Source: Pomacea canaliculata
Taxonomy: Eukaryota; Mollusca; Gastropoda; Architaenioglossa; Ampullariidae
Direction of reading: 5' to 3'
Length of the DNA: 64,000 nt
Assembly: GCF_003073045.1 (NCBI RefSeq)
Contig: NC_037599.1
Coordinates: forward strand, 6,770,247 to 6,834,246
Part shown: in pieces, positions 12,741 to 23,747 of the stretch
How positions within the stretch are numbered: the first letter of the stretch is position 1
Layout: the number at the start of each line of letters is the position of its first letter
Translations under genes and position numbers: made by a program
The notes under the pieces: model-generated
Told to the model about the DNA's origin: nothing
The model's input: only the letters and a program-made list of their open reading frames with translations
Databases searched by the model: none

Positions 12741-12905
12741 CAGTGTGGCGATCGTTTTCGGTGTCGTGGTGCTGTGGTGGTTAGGGCTTTCGCCCATGAC
12801 ACGGTTGCGAATATTTTTCTTGTCCTTCCGGTATACGGATATGTTATCGTTCATCTGGTTGAGGAAGCAAAAAAGTAGGAAACAGAGAGGATTGGCTTCC
12901 ACCCT
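12741..12905 (+). repeat. Possible tRNA-derived SINE, decayed
   Basis: The phrase GTGGTGGTTAGGGCTTTCGCC followed by GACACGGTTGCGAAT resembles a tRNA-like head with mutated A and B boxes, and an unrelated tail follows. The match to pol III boxes is weaker than for the copies at 3.7, 30.8 and 42.3 kb. Confidence 0.3.
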
Positions 12906-15900
12906 TCTCATACCCTGCTCTAGAGATTGTCAACCACGTTGCTGCGGCAACCACCAGTTCATAGGATCACTTACCTTCTCAGTTTTCACAATGCTTTTGC
13001 ATGAATCATGGGGTAATCATTCACACCAGCGAGCAAGCGAAGGTGTCAAAGGCACAATGTGAAAGTTGAGAAGAGATTTATTGGACTGTCGGGGGCATCT
13101 TTCAACCTGCGAACACGTAACGCAGGTGTCACATTTTACCTGTTCAGAGTCTGGATACGGAGCCTGCACTGGCGACATCCGCGATGACCCCATCTTAAAT
13201 CTAACCCGGCGTGACATAAAATCCAACTGATAGTGTCCGACAAGTTGACAAAATATAGATATGTCATTAGTGTGTGTTATAAAGACACGATGCCATTTAA
13301 CTTTTTTAACAGATAAAAGCAATGTGGACTCTAAATTTTAACTTTCTTTCACTTTCAAAGCCGCTGCCAATGGGAGAGCTTGGAGCATTAGGCTAGTGAG
13401 AGGATGGCCAATCAGAGAGCCTCTTTGTGTAGCTGTAGCAGGTCATGATCAGAGTTCAGTTGAGATAATCGAAAATGACATCATGGGAGAATGACGTCAG
13501 CCGGCATTGACGTCATAGAGCAAACATAGCTAAGATGGCGGATAGACGAGAGTAAAGACGCTCACTACTCCATGTAGTTGCGGCCCTATGCTCCTCGAGG
13601 AGTAACTGGCACTAAACTAACTACATTTGATGACGGCACGGCATGGGATGTCGAGCCATAGCCCAGGTGAAAAACATCATGTTAAAGATCTTATTAGAAT
13701 GCTAATTTTTGGCTGCTAAGTGGGTAATCTATCCCTCTTTCGTTCTTGAGATACATGTCTTCAAACATCTGCATACACACATCACCACCACCAACAACAC
13801 ACACCACTAACAACAACAACTCACACAAACACGTGTCAGGATGGAAATCGATGCTTTTACGTTGCCAAGGTAAATTGTACTGTTTGTACATCTTTCAAGC
13901 AGATTAATTAGTAACAGATCATAGAAAGTAGATCAAGAATAATAAAACGTTCTCCTCGTGACCAGTGAGCTTCTGTATTTACGCAAAACTGTTTTCACAG
14001 CTTCTGTTCAAAACAAAAATTTCCTTGTCTCTCACTGCGCTCAAAACATATTTCTCTGTTATCATAATCCAGTTGAACAGGAGGAAGGAAGAAAAAATGA
14101 TATGCATGGACAAGGCGATAGAGCACAAAAAGGGAGAGAAAAAAAAAACAAAAAAACAAAAACAAAAACAAAAAACAACAACAACAAAACAAAAGGGGAG
14201 CTTGATTAAAAAAAAAAGGAAAAAAAAAAAGTCAGGTCATATCTGAACCCTTCCCCCATCTTAGTTCGCCCGATTGTAGAACCGGGCCTGTAAATACTTC
14301 TTCTGTCAATACAATGGCATAAGTTAATTAGGCTTATCTTTGTATACACGAGACACCACTTGCCCTCTTTCAGTGCCTCGTAATTTTGATAGCCACATGT
14401 TGAAAGAAGGATGGTATTCACCCACATCGTGTGAATTAGTATCTTGCACTGCACTTGACCCAGTCATTTGAACGAAAAATTGCACCCAACTAGACCTTTA
14501 AAAGCTTCTATCTAATGACTGGATCAGACTTTTCGCTTACATTTTGAGAATAAATATCTTTTAATCAATGAAGTCCATTGATTCGAACAGAGAACGTTCA
14601 GAATCAGAACCTACAGGAAATGACGAAGCAGTGGTAAATTATGGCTTTTGTCTTAACAGACCGTTAATCTATAGTCTTCTCACAAACCGGAAATCATGAG
14701 ACAGACCGACACACCTGAGAAAAGGTCACCCAGTGCGTTGCCTAACGTCAAATGAACGTCAACGAACAAAAGCAAAGGGCGAGGGGTGCACACGGAAGAG
14801 GAGATGGATCATTGTCCCCATCTCACCTCTTTCGACAGTCCTGCAACCAACAAACAACAGAGAGCAGTAAGAATAATAATATGCTGTAGCCACTGTGAAA
14901 GTCCCATGGCTGTAAGCTGTTAACCCTGTGGTAAAAGAGTGAAAGACAAGGCAAGTGTATCTCATCATACCTTGCGTTCTTCCGTTGGTATTTAAATGGA
15001 AATTTACCGCATTCTTTCTTTCCAGTAAGAATAAATGTGTTTATTTGCAAGCACAATGCGGTTAAAATACTGACTGCCATAAACATATGTGTGGGTGTGG
15101 GTGTGTTTTGACGCCTGAAACTAAATCAAGATTTCATAAGTGACTCCTTAGCAATTTCTCTTTAACTAAACATCTTTCATTCTTAACTGACATGTTTGGA
15201 ACTAGTCTACAATTTGCTCTACGTGTCTTTACAGGCAGATAGGCTTTAGCAGTCGACGAGGCGAAGACTTAACGAGATAAACGAGGAATTTAAATGCTAC
15301 TTAAGCCCTCATCCGGTCTTGTTTACAGTGATATGTTCCTCTTAAGATGCTTGTGAAGATATTAGTCCTTGGGAGTAGAATTCCTTACAAATAAGAAGAC
15401 TGGGATGAGACTGTGTGTGTGTAAGACTATTGGCCTACATGATACGATATGTTTATAATAATTTATAATAATGATAATAGTTTATGAAGAAATTTTGAGC
15501 TTGTTTCTTGTCTAATGAAGATGTTTTTACCTTAGTATTGTGTAATTAATAGATTGTGATGTAGCAGAAGCACTAATGCAGACAGAGAAAAAAAGAAGGC
15601 AGGAAATGGGAAATGTGGGCTGATATAAAGATCCTCTCAGTTCTTGCACCCCCATCACAACCACCTACCCCGCCCTCCCCGAAAAAAAAAATGTTTATCT
15701 CTTGTCGTGACAAACGACGTGCTAATTTTTTAACAGACGTACACGGGCATTCAGTTCATATTTTATTTCTTTAGCAATTTCGAGCAACTTGTAAGCTTGG
15801 CGTGACTCCAGCACATCCTCACTTCCAGCATTCCAGGCCGAGGGTAGGTGGGGGAGGGAAGGAAGCAAGGCACCGTTACACTTCAAACTGTGGCTGCTGA

Positions 15901-16850
15901 GTAAAAGCAGAGCTCCGTCACAGACTGTGCCGTTTTATTTCATCAACTATTTTGTTGTCGACTGCGTCGGATCCCTTCCCAAACCCCTACCCCGGTTGGC
16001 TGCAGAGCGAAAATGTGGTTTGTTCTGGCTAGGTTTGTGGTTTTAATTCCTTTGTGCTTCCATAGCTGATCTCCGCTTTTGTTGGAGGTTATGACCAGTC
16101 TCGTGTCCGTTGTAAAACAAAGTCATAAAGAATGTCTGATTTTATATGCGTGGCACTTTACTGCAACAGTCTTTGACGTCAAGTGTGCACAAAGGAATCT
16201 GCAAAGGCAGCCTCGACCTTTGACCTAGGTCACACGCGGTTTTGGGAGGAGTGCCAAAAACCATTCATTCATTTCACGACGCTCATAGTAGAGGGAGAAT
16301 ACACAACCATGCCACGTGAATTGCGAGTGCTTTTTGACCAGCAACAACCGTATGTTAAAGCCAACTACGCAACTCCTCCGCGCCTCAGACAGCGCTATTG
16401 TAACTTTTACAAAAGCCACGGTTAGCCATTCAAAAGTTTTCTCCCCCTCCATTCCCCAGTTGCATCACCACAACAGCGTGCTTTTTCACTGCCCCAAGTC
16501 CCTCGTAAACAAAACCCAAACAGGTTTGTCAAATGCATCCTGTTATCAGTTTTTTTTTTTTTTTTAAAAACCCTCAGCATTAAAATTATTACCGCGAAAA
16601 CGTCTTTAACTCCTTCACGTTGCACAAACAATCTACGAATATTTTTAGCACAATTGAGAATTAACGTGTCAAAGGATGGATGTAGATCCTGGTTGGCTGT
16701 CGATTTTTAAATGGAACCACGTTATTCTACTGTGTCATGCATTTATCACAGGTAGCCCTACCCGAGAAGTGATCATACCCCTTGGATGATCAAAACAGAC
16801 TGGCAGCAGACTTGGAAACCTTCCACCCCTCTGCCACCCCAGCACAAACA
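12906..16850. other. Gene-free stretch
   Basis: No gene seen. It includes a CRE/YY1 cluster at 13492-13542, an A-rich low-complexity block at about 14138-14232 that generates spurious Lys/Phe-rich frames, and otherwise unstructured sequence. Confidence 0.55.
13492..13542. promoter_or_regulatory. Paired CRE sites with YY1 motif
   Basis: Two complete TGACGTCA palindromes, 16 bp apart start to start (near 13492 and 13508), are followed by TAAGATGGCGG near 13532, a good YY1-type motif. This is the second such cluster in the gene-free first 22 kb (the other at about 5.9 kb). No coding exon could be attached to it. Confidence 0.35.
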
Positions 16851-16854
16851 GCGG

Positions 16855-16964
16855 AACCAATGACAATGCTTGGCGTAGTTGGCGGCGTGCACGTCACAGA
16901 GGTGCGATATCCGTCATATTGGTTGCCATGACACCGAGTAGTGTTTGTGGCGTCATATGACGCC
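16855..16964. promoter_or_regulatory. CCAAT/palindrome promoter-like cluster
   Basis: It contains CCAAT in the direct sense (near 16857) and in inverted form (ATTGG near 16918), GTTGCCATGACAC resembling half of an RFX X-box, GCACGTCACAG, and a perfect 16-bp palindrome GGCGTCATATGACGCC at 16949-16964. No gene could be attached; the promoter role is inferred from motif density only. Confidence 0.3.
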
Positions 16965-18382
16965 CTCATCTCCATGAGCTCTTAAGCGAAAAGAAATTCT
17001 ACTTTGAAAGCGACCTGCAAAGACATACTACACTATACACAGCTAGTACAAACAGACGTACAACGCATTTGTAAGAGCACTCGTCCAGAAGGTGGCTGCG
17101 CGACAATAAAAGATAACTTTATTCTTCCTGTTAGTTTCCGGTATTCCTGTTTCTGAAGCTGGATAAAGTAACACCTTGGTCGTTTCTGACACGAAACATA
17201 TGTATGAATGCGCCGTTTTTTTTCAATTTATTTTTTTTAGGATAATTGTGTTCTTTTCTTCCATTCGTCAGCTGTCCTACAGACGGTTATTTTCCTCCCA
17301 ATTTCTCTGACATGCCTTACTGAGTTCATAAACTTCCGAATGCAATGGCAGGTCAGGCTGACTTTCACATTCCTTTCTGCAGGAGTGACCCTTGACCCTG
17401 TCAGTTTACAATGTCTTTTGAGACATCCGACAGACAGCAAACAAACGGAATTTTTTCACGTAGATGTCTTAACGCGATCCCTGTCGCCGACGGCCGCCTA
17501 CCGGGCATGTGCATTTGCTTTGTCGTGTCCCCGTTTGTCTCACTTCCACGTGACCCACCACTAACCTCCCCTTACCTCCCAAAAAAAGAATGTAACTGCA
17601 GTGAGACTTTTGTGTATATGACGTGCAGGCTTGTGAACTCCTGGGCTGCTTACAGCTGTATATCCTCTCTCAATGTTCAAGTGTCCAAAACTTGTGAAGT
17701 GTGAAGGGACACCTTTGTGTGCAGACATAGGAATGTGAATTGCTCATGTAACACAGACCCGGATCCCTCCCCTTCCCCCCAAAACATGTTTTGTCGGGAA
17801 GAAGGTCACATGACTGATGACACCAGTCTTCCACCTCAAACTGCAACAGAAATGGGCGGCGGAGGTGTGGATGTTGTTGGTGGTGGACTTTGCTCTACGT
17901 AGTAGAGAAACAGTTTGCAAAAACCTGTCCACCCCTACGACTAAAGCTTTGTCAGTAACATTTTAAGTTTCAACTTGCAAGACAGGAAACACTCTAGAGA
18001 AGAACGTGTTTGAACAAATTAATTTGAATCGACTTTTGTATTTATCGTTAAGCTCATTACACGTTATTACCTTCACAATTATCGTACTTTTGCGTCCACA
18101 CAGAGAAAGAAAGAACAAAAAAGAAGGAAAGAAAAGCCGACAGAGTGGTGATATCACGATGAGAAGGACCCCTTACGACCGTGAATGAGGCGCGATGGAG
18201 GAGTTGCCTCCGAGGCCAGCCCCTTAGCGCGCCATTATTAAACCAACAATAGTGGGATCCCCCTACTGTCCCCACCCCATCTCCGTGCCACTTGTGACAG
18301 AAAAAAAGATGACAGCAACATCCTCCGAACGCTTCCCTTCGCCAAGACGTGCTTGAGTGTCATGTGTTCTGAATCTTTTCAG

Positions 18383-18464
18383 GTTTTGGTCCACACGGTA
18401 TGACCAGCCTGACAGTTGCCTACTTGTTCACTGTGTGGTATACCTGACAGAGGGAACCCAGAAG
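18383..18464 (+). other. Candidate orphan exon
   Basis: A strong acceptor (TGAATCTTTTCAG, ending 18382) and a perfect donor (AAG|GTAAGT, 18465) bound 82 bp, open in one frame for 27 codons with two cysteines. No partner exon or family is recognised, and it could be untranslated. It overlaps a minus-strand open frame; at most one of the two is likely real. Confidence 0.25.
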
Positions 18465-18973
18465 GTAAGTCCTAGAACAGAACCAGCTGTGCCCCGTAAA
18501 TCCCAGTGAAGGTTTACGACCACGAGAGTGGTTGGTGTTGGGGCCTGGGGGAGCATGCTTAGTTTGGACAAAGCTTTGCTGGCGACATAACGGACCGCTT
18601 GTCGATAGGGTTGGAGTGGCCTTCCTACGGGTAGGGTACCCTTGTTTCTTGCAGCTTTGTCGCTGTGTGCGGGCGATGAGACGTGCTGGGCTTGTCTAAT
18701 GGATGACCGACCCTCTGCCACGGTTAGTGCCGTCACACCTGCTTGATGTGCTTGAAAGGGTTGCGCCTCCTTGTCGGAACTCACAGGTGTGCTTTGCGTC
18801 GTGTTTGTGCGTACGCGCGTGAGTGCTTGTCCGCGTACGCGTGTTGATTTGGTGGGTGGGGTGGCTGTCGGGTAAACGGACATTTTTCCCCGCTGGAGGG
18901 TGCTGACCAGAAAATCAAGAAGGGAAAAAGAACTGGAACAGGCAAGGACAGCCAGATTCATGCAACACTGCAT
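18428..18973 (-). CDS. Hypothetical 181-aa frame, doubtful
   Basis: An ATG-started frame of 181 codons on the minus strand. The first 28 residues are moderately hydrophobic and could act as a signal peptide; the rest is rich in Ser, Thr, Ala, Pro and Arg with no recognisable domain. One open frame of this length is expected by chance in a window of this size. It lacks an obvious promoter or poly(A) signal and overlaps a candidate plus-strand exon. Retained only as a weak candidate. Confidence 0.15.
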   Translation of the reverse strand: MQCCMNLAVLACSSSFSLLDFLVSTLQRGKMSVYPTATPPTKSTRVRGQALTRVRTNTTQSTPVSSDKEAQPFQAHQAGVTALTVAEGRSSIRQAQHVSSPAHSDKAARNKGTLPVGRPLQPYRQAVRYVASKALSKLSMLPQAPTPTTLVVVNLHWDLRGTAGSVLGLTFWVPSVRYTTQ

Positions 18974-21900
18974 TTCTTTAAAAAACTTGCACCAGTAACC
19001 TCAACTCAACCATGCGTCTAGAGAAAAGAGTGAGACCCCTTTTCACTCAACGACAGACCCAGAGAGATGAGCCAGGTGTACGAGTGTACTTCGCACACAG
19101 GGTGGGTGTGTTTTGCGGGGCAAGGTAAGCTTCCTGACTGTTGTGTCGACTACCGAAGCGGAATTAATTGGCCACTTACGGTTGCGCATACGACACAGTA
19201 CATGGTTGTGCTGTTGACAATGTGACCGCACGATATAAACATTTTTGTGGGAAAGGAAATCTCACAGTTTGTTACCTGGTTGTTGATTTCATTCACGTCA
19301 CCGCTCGTCACTCTGGGCTCTCTCACCTGTTTAGTGAATCACCGGAGTGGTATAGCTGTGAGCAGGACGCTAACAGGGAGACGCACATGCACGACGACGA
19401 GTATTTTAAAGGTATGGTCACGTGTTCTATGCTTTCTGCTAAACAAGGACAAACATGACAAATTGCTACAACATAGCACAGGATGTAACATGAACATACT
19501 AGAATAACAACTGTCCATGCACTGCGTTCTGAAAGCTTTATAAAGAGACGGTATCGGCATGCACATGCCAAGATGTATACAGAGGCGTATGTAGATGCCT
19601 GCATACGTCTGTCTTCGGTAAAGGCAGGGATAGTAGAGAGATATGTCAGCACTCGTAAGCGTAGTGGGAACGGTAAGAGTAGTGTATCGCTGCGCGGAGA
19701 CCGGTAAGCTCGCCCTGAAGAGTCGCTATGCTAGCATAACAACGTGTTCAAGCATCCGCTTCATCGGTAAACATCCGACCCACCATTTAAGCTAGAGAAG
19801 CGGAGGAGCTTCTATAATAATGCAAACAGTTTTAATAAGCACCCAGTGAGAAAACACATGTGAGCAAGTTAACGAAACCTACTGTCAGCCAGGTGAACGC
19901 TAAACCTTTACACCTTCACCCGGTATAAAAAGCTATCAAAACTGTTACGATTTATATTCAAAACCATAGGAAATTTTGCTACTGTGAATTTTGAAAAAAA
20001 ATATTACGGATAAAGCAATTTATTTGTGAGACATCTCTCACTTTTCATTTATATGACTGATTTCATGCGGAAAGTCCGTTATCGAAGCAAAGTTTGTGAC
20101 CCCTGGCCTCCTGAACCTCATACAAAATCGTGAAGATTCCACAGAAAGTAGTTCTGAATGCGAATATGCTAGCAGCTACAAACACAAGAAAAGAAAAGCA
20201 ATACTGTTGCCCACTTTCTTGACATCTCCCGCAAATCTTTGTTTCCGCGTATCATGCACGTGTAAACACAACATTTATCATACAAAACTATCAGATTTTG
20301 GAAACTGTTTTTTGAAGGAGAGTTTTTCCCTTCCCCCAGTAAGGCTTGGCATTCATTCCTTAAAGTGGTTTACGGGGGGAAAGGGTGCTGGATGGAGGTG
20401 TAGAGCGATTATATTCTGTTGTCAGCAAGACTGCGCTAACAAACAGGTGTCCAGTCAGAAAAATAATCCAGCGGCCTACAGCGCTCAAGAAACGTTTCCA
20501 CGAGACACACAATGTCAAACAAGATGATATACGGTGATCCTGGTCATTATCTACTATCTGTGATGACTCAAGTTAGGTGTATTAATTACACGCCATCTTA
20601 CAACTGTAAATAATAAGAGACTTCCCTGAATGGCTGTCAATATTTTACTCTACCTGTGGGAAACTGGTAAACATACTGGTGACAATGATTTTGGACATGT
20701 TTAGTTTCGTAATAGTTTTGATAGTAGTGAGCTCTTGTGAACACAGATGTGAGACTAGCTTAAGGATAGAGGTATACGTGAGCGATCTCAACTTTGACTG
20801 TGTTGATTCTGATCTGGAGTTGATATTTTAAACTTCACAAGGCCAAAAATTGTGTTCTTTTAAATGTATGCTTAATTTATAATCGTGGAGGCTTATATTT
20901 ATACCCCCCGCCACTCACGTCTTGAAACAAATTAATATTTCCTCAATAAAGAAATGGGAGACTCATTCACACAAACAGGGTGGACATGACACCAAGAGAA
21001 AAAGACCAACAGTCAGCCCGGTGATCAAGTGCCTCATACCCCATATCCAAACCCACGACACCCGATTCTCACTGATGTGTGACATGCACTTTAGGTAACC
21101 AAATAGTTTAGCGCAGGACATCGTTCAGAAAAAGTGCAAGTACGTCACTATGTCTTCAACCGAAAATGAGGTGACACCAAGCAAGCGGTAAAGACCTCTG
21201 TCCCTCAGACACACCCATACAACCACGCACAACAACATATACATACACTCGCCAACACACACATTTTTCTTCTCTCATTCAAATGTTTATCTGATTCACT
21301 CCTAATGTCACATTTTTAAAAAGCAGTCGCAGACGTGTATCACATTTCATTTATCATTGAAGGGGAAGGGAGAACTTTGCTTATCTCCCATGCCTCCACC
21401 TCTGTAACCTCCTTTCGTCACTCTTTCCCCCCCTCCCTTCCCAAACCCCCCTCCCACACGCAGACCCAGTGACAAGGCACACGCATAAAAAAATTCTGCT
21501 GAAAGTTTCATCTTTCCTGCTCTCGACTCACATGGCTGCCCGCGAGAATGAGTGTTGAAATAGTGGGATTTCCGCGCGGAGGGTGTGATAGCATCACTTG
21601 GCTGGCTTCACGTGCCAGAATCCCACTCGTGCAGGAGGCAAGTGCACGCGTTGCCATGGGAGCGCGCGCGATAGCCGGCAGGCTCGACTACGAGGCGCAA
21701 AAGGCAAGAGGCTCGCGGTTACTTTCAAGTGATGGTGTGCAGGGCACATGTATCGTACGAGGGAAACTTTCCTGTTCTCCAGCGAAAATCGAACCGGATG
21801 CCCCAACCCTCTCTCTCTCTCTGCGCATTGTATACGAACAAACAATAAAACAGAAATTGCATATCTGAGTGAGTGAAAAAGACGATGCTTGTGTACAAAC

Positions 21901-22676
21901 AGAAGTCACATACGAATGGCACAGCGCCAGCACATGCAACGGTTATGGCCTCTGGCAACGCATTTCATTGTTTACACTTCCTGCGGCTCATGGAAGACGA
22001 AACAGACTAAAACAAGTAGCCTTGAACTGCATTCTCTCTTGTTGATGCAAACTGTGGCCACTCTCTCATGTCTGCTCCTAACTTAATTCCCAAATCACAA
22101 CAGATACCGAATAAACACGTGTATGTAGACTCCTACAACCAAGCCTGTGTTTAGTGAGAGTAGGTGGGACTAAGAGTATGGGTAGTCTTGAGGTTGGGAG
22201 ACATAACGGGGTAACTCCTGTTTGGAACCAGTGGCCTTTCCATAAGTGAACGTAGATATACCTTACGTTAAGAGAAAAAAAGGGTTTTTGTTTGTTTTTC
22301 TTTTTTTTGGGGGGGAGGGGGGTTGTCTTGCCTTGGTGCACATTGAGAGTGCGAGAAGGCTCTGGCAGTGGATGGGAGGTAGAGGAGGGCAGGGGGGAAG
22401 ACTTTTTGCCAACAGCAGGCGAGTATTTCGCGCGCTCACGCGCGCCCGTTACGTGTGAGGCGGCACGGATGCTGACTGACCTCGGTGCCATTGTCAGACG
22501 GAGTGCAATCCGCCGCCCGTCATTGATACCCGCGACTCGCCAGCTACCCTCCCCACTCGCCATTTGCGTAGCGCCGCTGGAGGGCGGAATGGGCAGAAGC
22601 AGGAGAGTTCGGGTTGATGTGGGGGGAGAGAGAGAAGGGGGAAGGTCGGGGTGGGGTAGACGCTGGAGCCTAACGG

Positions 22677-22682
22677 TATAAA
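22677..22682 (+). promoter_or_regulatory. TATA box of the pacifastin-like gene
   Basis: TATAAA lies in a GC-rich setting, followed after about 25-30 bp by the inferred transcription start near 22705. Downstream is a non-coding exon that appears to end at 22962 (CTCAG|GTATTT), joined to the acceptor TTCTCTGCTGCAG ending at 23638. Confidence 0.55.
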
Positions 22683-22704
22683 CGGCGGGCCCGCTGGATT
22701 GTCG

Positions 22705-22962
22705 TCCGTACAACCACCACAGCCGGCGGTGCAGCAAATCCCAGCTTACTTCTTATGCTCCTTGAAGCGAAGAGCCTCGCATCGCCACGACCGAGCCTGC
22801 GAACACCACCACAGACTTGACCGAGGATTCCCTCTCACAACTTCTGTTCAGCTCATTCAACGCAGCCACCACTACTACTTGAAGAAACGCTAACGAGTGT
22901 TGCTAAAGCTATTTATTCTACTCTATCGTCGACTTGATTGAGGATCCGCTACCCTAGCTCAG
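22705..22962 (+). other. Inferred non-coding first exon (5' UTR) of the pacifastin-like gene
   Basis: The stretch lies between the TATA box and a plausible donor (AG|GTATTT at 22963). The next strong acceptor is at 23638, 109 bp before the signal-peptide ATG. Exon limits are inferred from splice signals; no transcript evidence is available. Confidence 0.4.
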
Positions 22963-23747
22963 GTATTTGTTCACCTCATTCTGGGGTCAGGCACTTTATG
23001 AATGGTATTCGGGTGCATGAACTCGTAGCTGAACGGATAGTGTTAGCAGATAGAAATGGCCTTAGACGATGGTAGTAGGGTAGACTGCGATGTTATTTGC
23101 TCAAGTGGAGGAAGGATTGGGATTCACTGATTCACAAAGCCTAGAGCTGTGTTTGAAGACGCGACCTTACTTAACCAGACTTCAGCAACTCCAGATGTTT
23201 GCGGAAACGGTTCAGCACTGTCAGCATCTGTCGGTGAAGCGCCTCCTGGTTTTGACTTCCTTGCTTTCTGAGCCGACAACCTGCTCACGTTTTTATTATG
23301 TACACATACTTTATGTTCCAATGAAGATAAAATAGTTCTGGAAACATGGGCAGCCGCATTTATCCCACCAATACGCGTGTCTGTATTTCTGTTCCTTCGT
23401 TCTGTCTATTGCTCCCTCTTGTTTGGTCGCTTACGCTGTATTCAATGTAAACATTGTAAACAGAATGCTCTTATTGTAATGCCTACTGCGCCGTATTTTT
23501 AAAGCCTCGTATTTCTCAAGCGAATTCAACTACTACTGTGTTGAAAGAATTCTAAAAATGTACACGAGAAACATGTTTCGACAGCTTCCTGCTATGTTTC
23601 TATCACCTTTCAAAAGATGCTTTATTTCTCTGCTGCAGGTTGAGTGCCTTAAGAGAGAGAAAAAAAGGACTAGATCAACGTACTTCCAACGATAGATAAG
23701 GAAAGGAAGCAAGTCGTTCTTAAAGTCGTTCTCGAGCTAGTGGGCCC

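Larger units (their letters stand above)
16965..22660. other. Gene-poor stretch with weak candidates
   Basis: No confidently supported gene. It holds a candidate plus-strand exon at 18383-18464, a 181-codon minus-strand frame at 18428-18973, several other open frames without splice context, a C-rich tract at about 21428-21460 and a T/G homopolymer tract at about 22284-22324. Confidence 0.5.

Noticed and set aside
13958..14246. Lys-rich and Phe-rich frames
   Set aside because: Translation of an A-rich low-complexity tract on both strands.
19168..19458. 96-codon plus frame with many Cys
   Set aside because: It reads like a secreted domain, but there is no ATG at its start (TTG), an in-frame stop lies immediately upstream, and no acceptor sits at the boundary.
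20096..20527. 143-codon plus frame
   Set aside because: Starts only at GTG, has no domain, no splice or promoter context; chance is enough to explain it.
22078..22737. 219-codon minus-strand frame
   Set aside because: It is antisense to the GC-rich promoter of the pacifastin-like gene and includes poly-Lys from a T-rich homopolymer and poly-Pro/Ser/Arg low complexity. No domain or splice context.
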